Shown here: positions 55,288 through 64,000 of the stretch, in pieces | Numbering within the stretch: position 1 is the stretch's first letter | How the letters are laid out: each line of letters starts with the position of its first letter | NCBI RefSeq assembly: GCF_017591425.1 | Contig: NW_024464918.1 | Location: 26,130,001 to 26,194,000 of the forward strand | Length of the DNA stretch: 64,000 bases | Reading direction: 5' to 3' | Source of the DNA: Ochotona curzoniae | Lineage: Eukaryota > Chordata > Mammalia > Lagomorpha > Ochotonidae | Made by a program: the position numbers and the translations under genes | Notes under the pieces: generated by a model | Told to the model about the DNA's origin: nothing | Seen by the model: the letters and a program-made list of their open reading frames with translations, nothing else | The model's database searches: none

Positions 55288-55603
55288 AAGGGCTGGCATT
55301 GTGGTACCACAGGGTAAGCTATGGATTGGGGCATGTGCATCCCAAGTTGGAATGCTGGTTCTTTTCCTGCTTTCAAACCAGCTTTCTGCTAACTGTACCT
55401 TGGAAGGGGGAAGGTAGAGGAAATGGCCTAAGTATCTGGGTGCCTGCTATCCATGTAGGAGGCCAGGATGGAATTCCATACTCCTGACTTCACCCTGGCC
55501 CAACTGGTTGTTTGGAGCGTTTAGGGACTTAACTAGCAGATACAAGATCTCTTTCTCCCTCTCTGACACTCTACCTTCTGAATAAATAAATCTTTTAAAT
55601 AAA
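55288..55603 (+). repeat. CSINE, older type
   Basis: Head AAGGGCTGGCATTGTGGTAC, tail TGAATAAATAAATCTTTTAA. Confidence 0.92.
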
Positions 55604-55649
55604 TAAAAAAGCAAATGAATCTTAGCAATGAATATCCTTATATATTCTT

Positions 55650-55976
55650 TTTTTTAGATTTTATTTATTTTTATTATAAAGTCAGATATAAAGAGAGGAG
55701 GAGAGACACAGAGGAAGATCTTCTGTCCAATTGTTCACTCCCCAAGTGACCACAATGGCCGGTGCTATGCCGATCTGAAGCCAGGATCCAGAAACTTTCT
55801 CCAGGTCTCCCACACGGGTGCAGGTCCCAAAGGCTTTGGGCCTAGACTGCTTTCCTAGGCCACAAGCAGGGAGCTGGATGGGAAGTCGAGCTGCCGGTAA
55901 TAGAACCAGCACCCATATGGGATCCCAGAGCATTCAATGTGAGGACTTTAACCACTACGCTATCGCGCCAGGCCCT
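55650..55976 (-). repeat. CSINE, younger type, exact duplication
   Basis: A perfect 14-bp target-site duplication, CCTTATATATTCTT, lies at 55636-55649 and 55977-55990. Head at right CACTACGCTATCGCGCCAGG. It makes an inverted pair with 55288-55603. Confidence 0.97.
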
Positions 55977-56189
55977 CCTTATATATTCTTATGTACAGAT
56001 CTGGGTGGGCTTCTTCAGTCTTTAGGTCTCTGATTGCCAGATTACTCCAGACAGTATGCAATTCTTTCAGTTTAGCTCTGTCACCCAAATTTTCCTCATG
56101 GGTAGTGTTCAGCCTCTGGAGTCACTGACTAAATGATCAGTGCCTGATTGCCCTCCTCATCCCCTCAACATAGGAGAGGTCACTTGGGG

Positions 56190-56475
56190 CTTCTTCTCTG
56201 TGGCACCAGCATCCTATATGGGCTCTGGTTCAAGTGCCAGGTGCTCTACTTCTGATCCAGCTCTCTGGTAATAGCCTGGGAAAGCAGCAGAGGATGGTCA
56301 AAGTGCATGGGCCAATGTACCCATGTGAGAGACGTGTGAGAAGTCTCTGGCTCCTGCTTCAGATTGGCTCATCTTTGGCCACTGCAGCCATTTGGGGAGT
56401 GAACAAGTAGATGGAAGATTTCTTTCTATAACTCTGCCTTTCAAGTAAAAATAAAGTCTTTAAATAAACGAGAGA
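56190..56475 (+). repeat. CSINE, older type, head eroded
   Basis: It is readable from 'GGCACCAGCATCCTATATGG' to 'TTTCAAGTAAAAATAAAG'. Confidence 0.86.
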
Positions 56476-57337
56476 GAAACCACTTGCCCTGTGGGCACTC
56501 CCAGACATCAGGATTCTCCATAGGGAAAATCCTGGGCGTCTGGGAAGCAAACTGCAGAGGGGCCAGTTGTGTTTTCAAGTATCCCAGAGGAAGTCCCCAA
56601 GAAGGAAGGAAGCACATTTTTGATCCTGACACACAATCCCGGCTGTTTGCAGTGGGACCACAAGGGATGTCAGTGTGACAAGGCCAGTAGCTGGGACAGG
56701 CCTCAGGTGGCAAGCAGCTGCCCCAGGCCTCTCGACAGCAGTGACGTGGCACTATTGTCCCAGCCCACATCCGCCCCCTAGGCCAGGCCATTTCTCAGGC
56801 TCAGGACAGGATGGGATGGCAGGAACAGGGACTACTTATCTTCAGCTCAGCCTGAGTCATCACCACCTCACACCAGTCATTGGCCATACGCCGGGTGAAG
56901 CCTTGGGGGCCAGAGCAAAGCAGGGCCTGGGTCCCATGTGCTCAGTGACCCGTGGCAGGTTAGTGACTGTCTGAGGCTTCCACTAGCCTGGTCATCACTG
57001 CAACGCTGCCCACTAACGCTGGTCCTCAGGGAAGGTAGCTCACAGGACAGGCCTTGTGCAAGCAGCAATGAGAGACGGGGCTCCTCCTGTGCCCCGCCCC
57101 AAGGTCTTGGAAACAAACAAGTGGATCAATGCACAACCTCTCTCCAGGAGGCCAGAGAAGAAAATGGTGACATGACCTTCAGCCTCTCCAACTTCACTGT
57201 CAATCCATTGTTGGCTGTGATAGTTTAAGAATGACGGGGCTTGGTTTGTTCCTTAGCCTTCCTTCTCTGTCTCTCCATCTCCTCTAACTCCTCTTCCTCT
57301 TCCCTATTTTTCCTTTCTCCATCCCCTTTCTCTCTCT
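56476..57337. other. Unique sequence, no gene seen
   Basis: It is GC-richer than its flanks. Open frames on both strands (56441-56791 -, 56675-56974 +) overlap and lack domain features. Confidence 0.4.
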
Positions 57338-57490
57338 CTTTTTTAAAATTTATTTATTATTATTAGAAAGGCAGATCAGGTTGGTAGAGAGGAGAGACAA
57401 AGATCTTCCATCTACTGGTTTGTTCCCCAGATGGTCACTGTGATGGCCGGAGCTGAGTTGATCTGAAGCCAGGAGTTTCTCACCTGGCTC
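57338..57490 (-). repeat. CSINE 3' half
   Basis: Tail TTTTAAAATTTATTTATTAT, then 'CTTCCATCTACTGGTTTGTT'. It stops in mid-element. Confidence 0.85.
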
Positions 57491-57726
57491 TGGTTCCAGG
57501 TTTTATCTGCAGCTTAGGTAGGCATCCTTACCTATAAATGTGTGACAAGGATGACTCCCTCATCCCAGAGTTCTTGAACCCAGTTCCAATGGTCTAGCTT
57601 GAAAACTCTTCATCCTACACTGTGTAAACTCTCTGTGTCTCTCCCCCAGTGCAAAGGCACGGTTTCATTTTTTCAACAATATGATGGCCCAAGTACCTTG
57701 GATGAACTTAAAATGCAAAAACCCCT

Positions 57727-58000
57727 AAACGGGTCTGGAATGGTAACCTAGCAGCTAACGTCCTCACTTGCTCGCACTGGGAGCACCAGTTCTAATCCCA
57801 GCAGCCCTGTTTCCCATCCAGGCTTGTGGCCTGGAAAAGCAGTCGAGGACAGCCCAAGGCTTTAGAACCCTGCACCCAGGTGGGAGACCTGGAGGAAGAC
57901 GCTCCTGGCTTTGGATCAGCTTGGCTTCTGCCATTGTGGCCACTTGGAGAATGAATCTTTCCAATAAAAAATAAAAATAAAAAAAATTTTAAAAACCTAA
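57727..58000 (+). repeat. CSINE, younger type, short
   Basis: Head GGGTCTGGAATGGTAACCTA. Several internal deletions, including the usual segment before the tail: GAATGAATCTTTCCAATAAA. Confidence 0.9.
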
Positions 58001-58962
58001 ACACTGAATAAAATATAATACTCTTTTCTTCCCCCAAATCCATTGTTAAAATGGCTAAAAAAATTAATAAAAGCCAAGAATACGCAGACCAAAACCAGAA
58101 TGAAAGGAGAAGCGTGGAGGACTTTTGTCTCCATGACAACAACAGGTGAGTAGCGCAGGAAGTAACGCTCCTCACTCAGTACAGAATCTACCATGAGCAC
58201 GTGAGGGACTTGACACAGAGTTCAGGGACATTCAAGGCATGAAAGAACTCTCCCAGCATCTCAACACTTCATGCACCAGAGTCCACATGTTCTAACTCTG
58301 CTCTCCAGGAACTGTTTTTGAAGTACCCTGGAGTACAGAACCTAGTCAGTCTTTTAGCGTGCACTGGCCTCCTACTTAAGGCCCTTTGAACTTCGCCTTC
58401 ACCTTCAGATAAAACGCAAAATGAATGCCTATGGCTTTGGAGGTCCCTATAACACCCCTCTACACACACACACACACAGAGTTCAGGAAAGCCAGGTCTC
58501 TCCTGTGCTCCCAACTTCTGAATCCTCAGTGGCTGCAGTAAATACACAGGCGTTTCTAAAGTCGAATTGTTGGGGGAAGACCCCATGAGCCAAGAGCTAT
58601 GGCATTTTGTTATTTTGGAGATGAGGGACAGAGGCCTAGTGACCTTGATGGACACGAGGGTCAGTGGGTAGAGGGAGGAACTAAGTGAGAATTGACCTCA
58701 GGCCTAAATGCCTTCAAGAGGGTGCTCTTAACTGCTACCCAAACTGAGACTTATTGCATGTATGACGTCATGAGCCCTCCCCTCCACTGTTCCCATACTC
58801 GTTCTTTGTGCATGATAACGTCCAAGAGTCAGGTAGCAGGACATGCTGAACATTGCAGAAGAATCAATTGGTAAAGGCATTTTGGAAAACTGCCTGGAAA
58901 TATCAATCACAGTGGACTCAGTCCTCAATACATATCTGCAGATGTACAAGCATGTATTCAAC
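58001..58962. other. Unique sequence, no gene seen
   Basis: Minus-strand frames at 57792-58175 and 58269-58655 partly overlap repeats or lack features. A short AC tract lies at about 58466-58480. Confidence 0.4.
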
Positions 58963-58979
58963 AAAAGTCATCTATGGGG

Positions 58980-59295
58980 CCCAGTGCGATAGCCTAGTGC
59001 CTAAACTCTTCACCTTGCAATTGCCAGGATCTCATATGAACACTCATGTGATATCCTGGCTGCTCAACTTCCCATCCAGCTCTCTGCTTGTGGCCTGGGA
59101 AAGCAGTCTAGCAGTCTAGGGAGTCTAGACTCCCTGGAGACCCTGCACCCATATAGGAGACCCAGAAGAAGTTCCTGGTTCCTGGTTTTGGATCAGCTCA
59201 GTCCTGGCTGTTGCAATTACTTACAGATTGAACCACTTGGACAGAAAATCTTTGTCTCTTTCTCTGTAAATCTGATCTTCCAATAAAAATAAATA
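58980..59295 (+). repeat. CSINE, first of a same-site pair
   Basis: It is preceded by AAAAGTCATCTATGGGG (58963-58979) and followed by AAAAGTCATCTATGGGGG (59296-59313). Head CCCAGTGCGATAGCCTAGTG. Confidence 0.95.
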
Positions 59296-59311
59296 AAAAG
59301 TCATCTATGGG

Positions 59312-59638
59312 GGCCCAGTGACATGGCCTAGCAGCTAAAGTCCTCGCCTTGAATGCATTGGGATCCTATATGGGCGCTGGTTCATATCCTGGCAGATCCA
59401 CTTCCCATCCAGCTCCCTGCTTGTGGCCTGGGAAAGCAGTCGGGGATGGCCCAAAGCCTTGGGACCCTGCACCCATGTGGGAGACCCGGAAGAAATCCCT
59501 GGCTCCGGGCTTCAGATCGGCATAGCACCAGCCGTTGCACTCACTTGAGGAGTGAATCATCGGATGGAAGATCTTCCTCTCTGTCTCTCCTCCTCTCTGT
59601 ATATCTGACTTTCCAATAAATAAATAAATCTTAAAAAA
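59312..59638 (+). repeat. CSINE, younger type, second of a same-site pair
   Basis: It is followed by a third copy of the target, AAAAGTCATCTATGGG (59639-59654). Head GGCCCAGTGACATGGCCTAG. It is less diverged than its partner. Confidence 0.96.
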
Positions 59639-59749
59639 AAAAGTCATCTATGGGAATATGCAAGAAGAAACCTTAATACACACTGGAAAAAACTTAAATT
59701 TCAACAATAGAACACATGCATACACTGTAGTATAGGGACAGAGGCGAGG

Positions 59750-60058
59750 CTGGCATGGCCCAGAGGGTTAAGCTACAGCCTGCAATGGCCAACACCTCAT
59801 ATGGGTGCCAATTCAACTCCCAGCAGCTCCACTTCAGCTCTAGCTCTCTATTAATGTACCTTGAAAAGCAGCACAAGACGGCCCAAGTGCTCGGGCCCTT
59901 TCTACCCATGTGGGAGACCCAGATGGAGTTCTAGGCTCCTGGTTTGAGCCTGGCTCAGCCCTGGTTATTGCAGCCACTGCAAAAATAAAACAGCAGATGG
60001 GAGCTCTTTCTCTGGAACTCTGCCTTTCAAATAAACAAATAAATCTTTAAAAGGAAGA
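59750..60058 (+). repeat. CSINE, older type
   Basis: Head GAGGCTGGCATGGCCCAGAG, 'AATGTACCTTGAAAAGCAGC', tail CAAATAAACAAATAAATC. Confidence 0.92.
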
Positions 60059-60299
60059 ATAAAAGGAAGAGGGGCTGGGGATCTAGGCTTGAGGAATGAG
60101 AAGAGGCAGCTCTAGCTTTGCATGGTGAATATTCAATCCTGCAGTGCACACAGCTTCTTCGGCAATTAAAGGTGTCTGCTGCAGCCCTTCTGATACAGAG
60201 ACCCTGCTCGTGTAGATTTCCTTCCCAGAGTAGATTTTTTTGTACATTACCACAGGTCTCTCACAGTCCCAGTGTGGGGTGGTGCGTCTGTCTTGTTTT

Positions 60300-60661
60300 T
60301 TTGTTTGTTTGTTTGTTTGTTTTTTGTTTTTTTTTAAAGATTTATTTTTATTATTTTTTTATTGGAAAGGCAGATATACAGAGAGGAGAGACAGAGAGGA
60401 AGATCTTCCGTCCCATGATTCACTCCCCAAGTGAGCACAACGGGCCGATACTATGCCGATCTGAAGCCAGGAGCCTCTTCCGGGTCTCCCACGCGGGTGC
60501 AGGGTCCCAAAGCTTTGGGCCGTCCTCGACTGCTTTCCCAGGCCACAGGCAGGGAGCTGGAAGGGAAGCGGGGCTGCCGGGATTAGAATCGGCGCCCATA
60601 TGGGATCCCGGGCGTGCAAGGCGAGGACCTTTAACCACTTGCGCCACCGCGCCGGGCCCAA
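60300..60661 (-). repeat. Very young CSINE copy C
   Basis: A perfect 15-bp target-site duplication, CGTCTGTCTTGTTTT, lies at 60285-60299 and 60662-60676. The tail contains a (GTTT)n stretch. The body is almost identical to copies at 25955 and 27157, with CpGs intact, and it has the full segment that copy B lacks. Confidence 0.97.
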
Positions 60662-60699
60662 CGTCTGTCTTGTTTTGCTTTTTCTATTATTATTGTTGT

Positions 60700-60760
60700 T
60701 TTTTTCTATTATGCATGTATATGTGTACATATATATGTACATATATGTGTGTGTATGTAT
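60700..60760. repeat. Alternating TG/TA low-complexity tract
   Basis: Repeats of 'ATATGTACAT' and TG dinucleotides lie between two SINEs. Confidence 0.8.
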
Positions 60761-60761
60761 A

Positions 60762-61060
60762 GTTTTATTTTTATTGGAAAGGTAGATTTATAGAGGACAA
60801 ACAGAGAGAAAGGATCTTCTGTCTGCAGGTTCACTCCCCAAGTGGCCGCAATGGCCAGAGCTGAGCTGAGCCAATCCGATCTGAAGCCAGGAGCCAGGAG
60901 TTTCTTCTACTGGGTCTCCTATACGGGTGCAGGATCCCAAGCAGGCCATAAGCAGGGAGTTAGATGGGAAATAGAGCAGCGGGGACACAAACTGGTTCCC
61001 ATATGGGACCTGGTGCATGCAATGCAAGGATTTAGCCACTAGGCCATTGTCTTGGGCCCA
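60762..61060 (-). repeat. CSINE, younger type
   Basis: Tail TTTTATTTTTATTGGAAAGG at left, head CACTAGGCCATTGTCTTGGG at right. A deletion follows 'GCAGGATCCCAAGCAGGC'. Confidence 0.92.
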
Positions 61061-61244
61061 TGTTTTGTTTTCGACATGGTTCAAAACTGGGTTCATTTTG
61101 CAAAAACTCAATGAGCAGGGACACTTGCACTTTGCCTGGAGTGTGTTATATTGAGTCATGTGAAATCCACATTTCTGTTTTTGAAAAGTAGCTAAATACC
61201 AAAATTTCATATGGTTGAACTAGCATGTCATACTGTTTGGAAAA

Positions 61245-61450
61245 CCCACATCCTGCATAGGAGCACCTGGGTCTGGATTCCTGGCTTTTCTCACCTTCAC
61301 AGCCTCTGTTATTGTGCATCCTGAGAGCAGGTAGTCTACTGGGGCCCCACTGCCTGGAGTGCAGGTTCCTGACTTCACAGGGCCCAGCCCAGCTGTGAAG
61401 GCAGCTGGGAAGTCAATCAGCAGGTACAAGATCTCTGTCTTTCTGACTTT
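61245..61450 (+). repeat. CSINE fragment, rearranged
   Basis: 'CACATCCTGCATAGGAGCAC' and 'TGAAGGCAGCTGGGAAGTCA' are SINE-like, but parts in between do not align. Confidence 0.5.
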
Positions 61451-61474
61451 ACCTTTCTTTGTTTTGGCTTGTTT

Positions 61475-61798
61475 TTTTTCAGGATTTATTTATATATTCA
61501 ACAGGAAGATTTACAGAAATAGATACAGGGAGAAAAAGATCTTCCATCCACAGGTTCACTTCCCAAATGGCCGTAATGGCTGGAGCTGGGCTGATCCAAA
61601 GCCAGGAGCCAGGAGCTTCTTCTGGGTCTCTAAGGTGGATGTAGGGCCCCGAGGACTTGAGGCATCCTCTACTGCTTTATTAGAACATAAGCAAGGAGCT
61701 GGATGGGAAGTGGAGTATCCAGGACATGAACCAGCACCAATATGGCATGTCAGTGCTTAAAGGTGGAGGATTAGCTTATTGAGCCACAGCTTCAGGCC
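61475..61798 (-). repeat. CSINE
   Basis: Tail CAGGATTTATTTATATATTC at left, 'CCATCCACAGGTTCACTTCC', head near GAGCCACAGCTTCAGGCC. Confidence 0.92.
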
Positions 61799-62407
61799 TT
61801 GCACTTTCAATAAATAGACAAATGAGGGAGAGAAAGTACTTAAAAACCTTTTCCAGTTGAGTTGGTGTGTACATGCCTTTGCACAAAGTGGATTTCAGAA
61901 AGAAGTGCCAGCTTTTGAAGGGCTCCTGGCAAACAGGCTAAGAGTAGAGAGGGTTCTCCCATGGGCCGAGGCTGGTGCTTTGGGCTGCAGGATCTTCACA
62001 GCTTCTATGAGGTGTAAATGTGCTGCCAGAGGCCAGAATATCCCAGAGCAGGCCCAGCCCTGGGTCCCAGGGGTCTCTGTTTCTGGAACACACTGATGGT
62101 GCCTGCTGTGGATTCCCCCCCATGTTCCTTCCTTGAAGCTGGGGGAGCTGCTGCCCTCAGCCTCACTTCTGCTACTGAGAGGTGTTCTCAGATATCCTGA
62201 AGGTCCCCCCGGTCTCAGGACCGTCCCTTTGCTGGTCACTTCAAGGATTTGATCAATAGGTGAGGGCCTCATAAATGTTATGGGAAAATTAGAAGATAAT
62301 TTGAGTGTAAAAGTTTTTTGAAATTCATGCATGATCCTTTTATAGTATGTATACTCTATGAACTGTTGTAAGATCTTCCACAGGCAAGGCTTTCAGGTTT
62401 CTGTTTT
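61799..62407. other. Unique sequence, no gene seen
   Basis: A 145-codon minus-strand frame (61895-62332) and two plus-strand frames overlap here. None shows a recognised domain. Confidence 0.4.
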
Positions 62408-62712
62408 GTTTTACTTTTTTGATTTATTTGAAAGGTGGAATGACATACAAAGACAGAGAAATAGGAAAGCAAAGAGAGAGAGAGATCTTGCACCCATTAG
62501 CTCACTCTTGAAATGCTAGCAATAGCTAGGGCTGGGTCAAGACCCTGAAATGCCATCCAGGTCCTTCCCATGCATACAGTCCACCTCAAGCACTCTGCTG
62601 TGTTAGGAGGAAGCTGGGTGGGAAGGACCTGAACCGGCACTGCAACATGGCACTGCAACATGGGCTGAAGGAGTATGAGCAACTGCTGAACCCAGTGTGC
62701 AACAATGCCCTC
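62408..62712 (-). repeat. CSINE, older type
   Basis: Tail TTTTTTGATTTATTTGAAAG at left. Contains a short duplication of GCACTGCAACATGG near 62637-62663. Confidence 0.86.
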
Positions 62713-62819
62713 TTAGATCATGCACCAAAGGAAAATTGTCTTTTAATTCCATTTCTATGAATTTCTAAAAAACTTATTTTATTTTCACAGAAGTATATCT
62801 GTGGACTCTATTGAATATG

Positions 62820-62915
62820 TTAAAAACAAACAAAAAAGAAAAACTATTTTATGTATGTAAAAGGCAGAGAGGGGAAAAAAAAAAAGCTCCCATCCGCTGG
62901 TTCACCACTCTGATG
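62820..62915 (-). repeat. CSINE 3'-end fragment
   Basis: 'TTTTATGTATGTAAAAGGCA' and 'CTCCCATCCGCTGGTTCACC' are the tail-side quarter of an older-type element. Confidence 0.78.
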
Positions 62916-62970
62916 CTTACAGTGGGTCCTGACTGATGTTCACAGCCGAATCCTACTGCCACGTGAAAAT

Positions 62971-63301
62971 TTTTTTAAAGATTTATTTATTTTTATTGGA
63001 AAGACAGATGTACAGAGAGGAAGAGAGAAGGAGAGGAAGATCTTCTGTCCAATGATTTAATCCCCAAGTAACCGCAACAGCTGGTGCTATGCTGATCCGA
63101 ACGAAGCCAGGAGCCAGGGACCAGGAACTTCTTTCCAGGTCTCTCATGCAGGTGCAGGGTCCCAAAGCCTTGGGCCGTCCTTGACTGCTTTCCCAGGCCA
63201 CAAGCAGGTAGCTGGATGGGAAGCAGAGCTGCCAGGATTAGAACCGGCACCCATATAGGATCCCAGTGCATGTTCAAGGCGAGGACCTTGAATGCCGGGC
63301 C
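62971..63301 (-). repeat. CSINE, younger type, first of a same-site pair
   Basis: Its left flank is GCCACGTGAAAAT (62958-62970) and its right flank is TGAAATTTT (63302-63310). The head is shortened, ending TTGAATGCCGGGCC. Confidence 0.94.
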
Positions 63302-63310
63302 TGAAATTTT

Positions 63311-63655
63311 TTTTGGTGGGGAAAACTTTTATTATTATTATTATTATTATTTTTGAAAATGAGATGTACAGACAGGAAGAGAGACAGAGAGGAAGATCTT
63401 CCATCTGATGATTCACTCCCCAAGTGGTCTCAACAGCTGAACCTGAGCTGATCTTAAGTCAGGAGCACAGGAGCATCCGGGTCTTCTGGGAGGGTGCAGG
63501 GTCCCAAGGCTTTGGGCTGTCCTCTCCTGCTTTCCCAAGCCACAAGCAGGGATGTGGAAGGAAACTGAGGCTGCTGGAATATGAACTGGCACCCATATGG
63601 GACCCCAGTGTGTGCAAGGTGAGGACTTTAGGCACTAGGCTACCATGCTGGGCCC
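63311..63655 (-). repeat. CSINE, younger type, second of a same-site pair
   Basis: It is followed by GCCACATGAAATTTT (63656-63670), the third copy of the target. The tail contains an (ATT)n run at about 63331-63351. Confidence 0.94.
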
Positions 63656-63847
63656 GCCACATGAAATTTTCATTAGCTGTCCATGTCATTAGACTGCATG
63701 AATGCAGAATGATCTAACCTATTCACAGTTGTATCCTCTGGGCAGGCATGGTTAAGCACCCAGGAGGTGCTTAACTACCAAGTACATACATGAATGAATG
63801 AGCAAATGAAGTGGCATAAATACGTAGTCAGGGTAGAGAAAGAACGG

Positions 63848-64000
63848 TGGTGACTCAGCACTGTGGTATAGCAGGATAAGCTTCTGCATCCACATGGGTG
63901 CTGGTTCAAGGCTCTATAGCTCCACTTCTAGTCTAGCTCCCTACTACTGCACCTGGGAAAGCAGCAGATAGCTCAAGCACTTGGGCCTCTGCACCCTTGT
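63848..64000 (+). repeat. CSINE, older type, cut by the window end
   Basis: Head GGTGGTGACTCAGCACTGTG, then 'CTACTGCACCTGGGAAAGCA'. The 3' half lies beyond the window. Confidence 0.9.

Noticed and set aside
59353..59619. Recurring 'protein' of about 70-90 residues with PGSHMGAGSNP- and PCLWPGKAVEDGPK-like segments at dozens of loci
   Set aside because: It is the conceptual translation of the CSINE body in each reading frame. The repetition reflects the repeat, not a gene family.
60118..60762. Longest open frame of the window, 214 codons on the plus strand
   Set aside because: Its second half is a read-through of the antisense strand of young SINE copy C, ending in a low-complexity tract. 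The first half has no domain.

Overview
This window is mammalian nuclear DNA from a lagomorph, most likely a pika (Ochotona). The evidence is the repeat content. It holds roughly 80-90 copies or fragments of the tRNA-derived lagomorph CSINE (C-repeat) family. These are about 300-330 bp long, end in AATAAATCTTTAAA-type tails, and lie in both orientations. Two age classes are visible. An older, diverged class starts like 'GGGGCTGGCACTGTGGC', with 'CTAATGCACCTGGGAAAGCAG' in its middle. A younger class starts like 'GGGCCCGGCGCGGTGGCCTA', then 'AAAGTCCTCGCCTTG' and 'GGGATCCCATATGGG'. I recognise the younger class from pika rather than rabbit. In the entries below these are called 'older type' and 'younger type'. 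The species call is recognition from memory, not a search result.

I found no protein-coding gene I can name. Nearly every long open frame is either translated SINE or lies in GC-rich or unique DNA without family hallmarks. The window therefore reads as intergenic or intronic DNA around one strong promoter candidate, a CpG island at about 43.13-43.86 kb. The island lies inside a 4.4-kb stretch (40.13-44.55 kb) with no recognisable CSINE copy, the longest SINE-free interval here. It contains a RUNX-like site with ETS-like sites on both sides, and a TATA-like box at its right edge. Neither the gene nor the direction of transcription can be decided from the sequence alone.

Layout. 0-10 kb: older SINEs, an L1 3'-end remnant split by a SINE, L2 and MER5-like relics, an (AC)n tract and a 20-unit GGAA microsatellite. 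10-20 kb: a 38-nt U2 snRNA fragment beside a SINE tail, and a head-to-tail array of four SINEs at 16.0-17.5 kb. 20-30 kb: a GC-richer unique block (20.9-22.4 kb), an L1 fragment, and two very young SINE copies (26.0 and 27.2 kb) with perfect target-site duplications. 30-40 kb: dense SINEs and MIR relics, including two SINEs sharing one target (37.2-37.9 kb). 40-44.5 kb: the SINE-free block with the CpG island. 44.5-64 kb: dense SINEs again, with L2, MIR and Tigger-like relics, a third very young SINE (60.3 kb) and two more double insertions at one target (59.0-59.65 and 62.96-63.67 kb).

The best observations concern retrotransposition: repeated use of one target by successive SINEs, a tail-only insertion with a 19-bp duplication, a young subfamily with retained CpGs, and a U2 fragment at a SINE tail. 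I see no new enzyme system, CRISPR array, operon or intact mobile element that codes for protein. Repeat boundaries are read by eye and are good to about 10-20 bp unless a target-site duplication fixes them.
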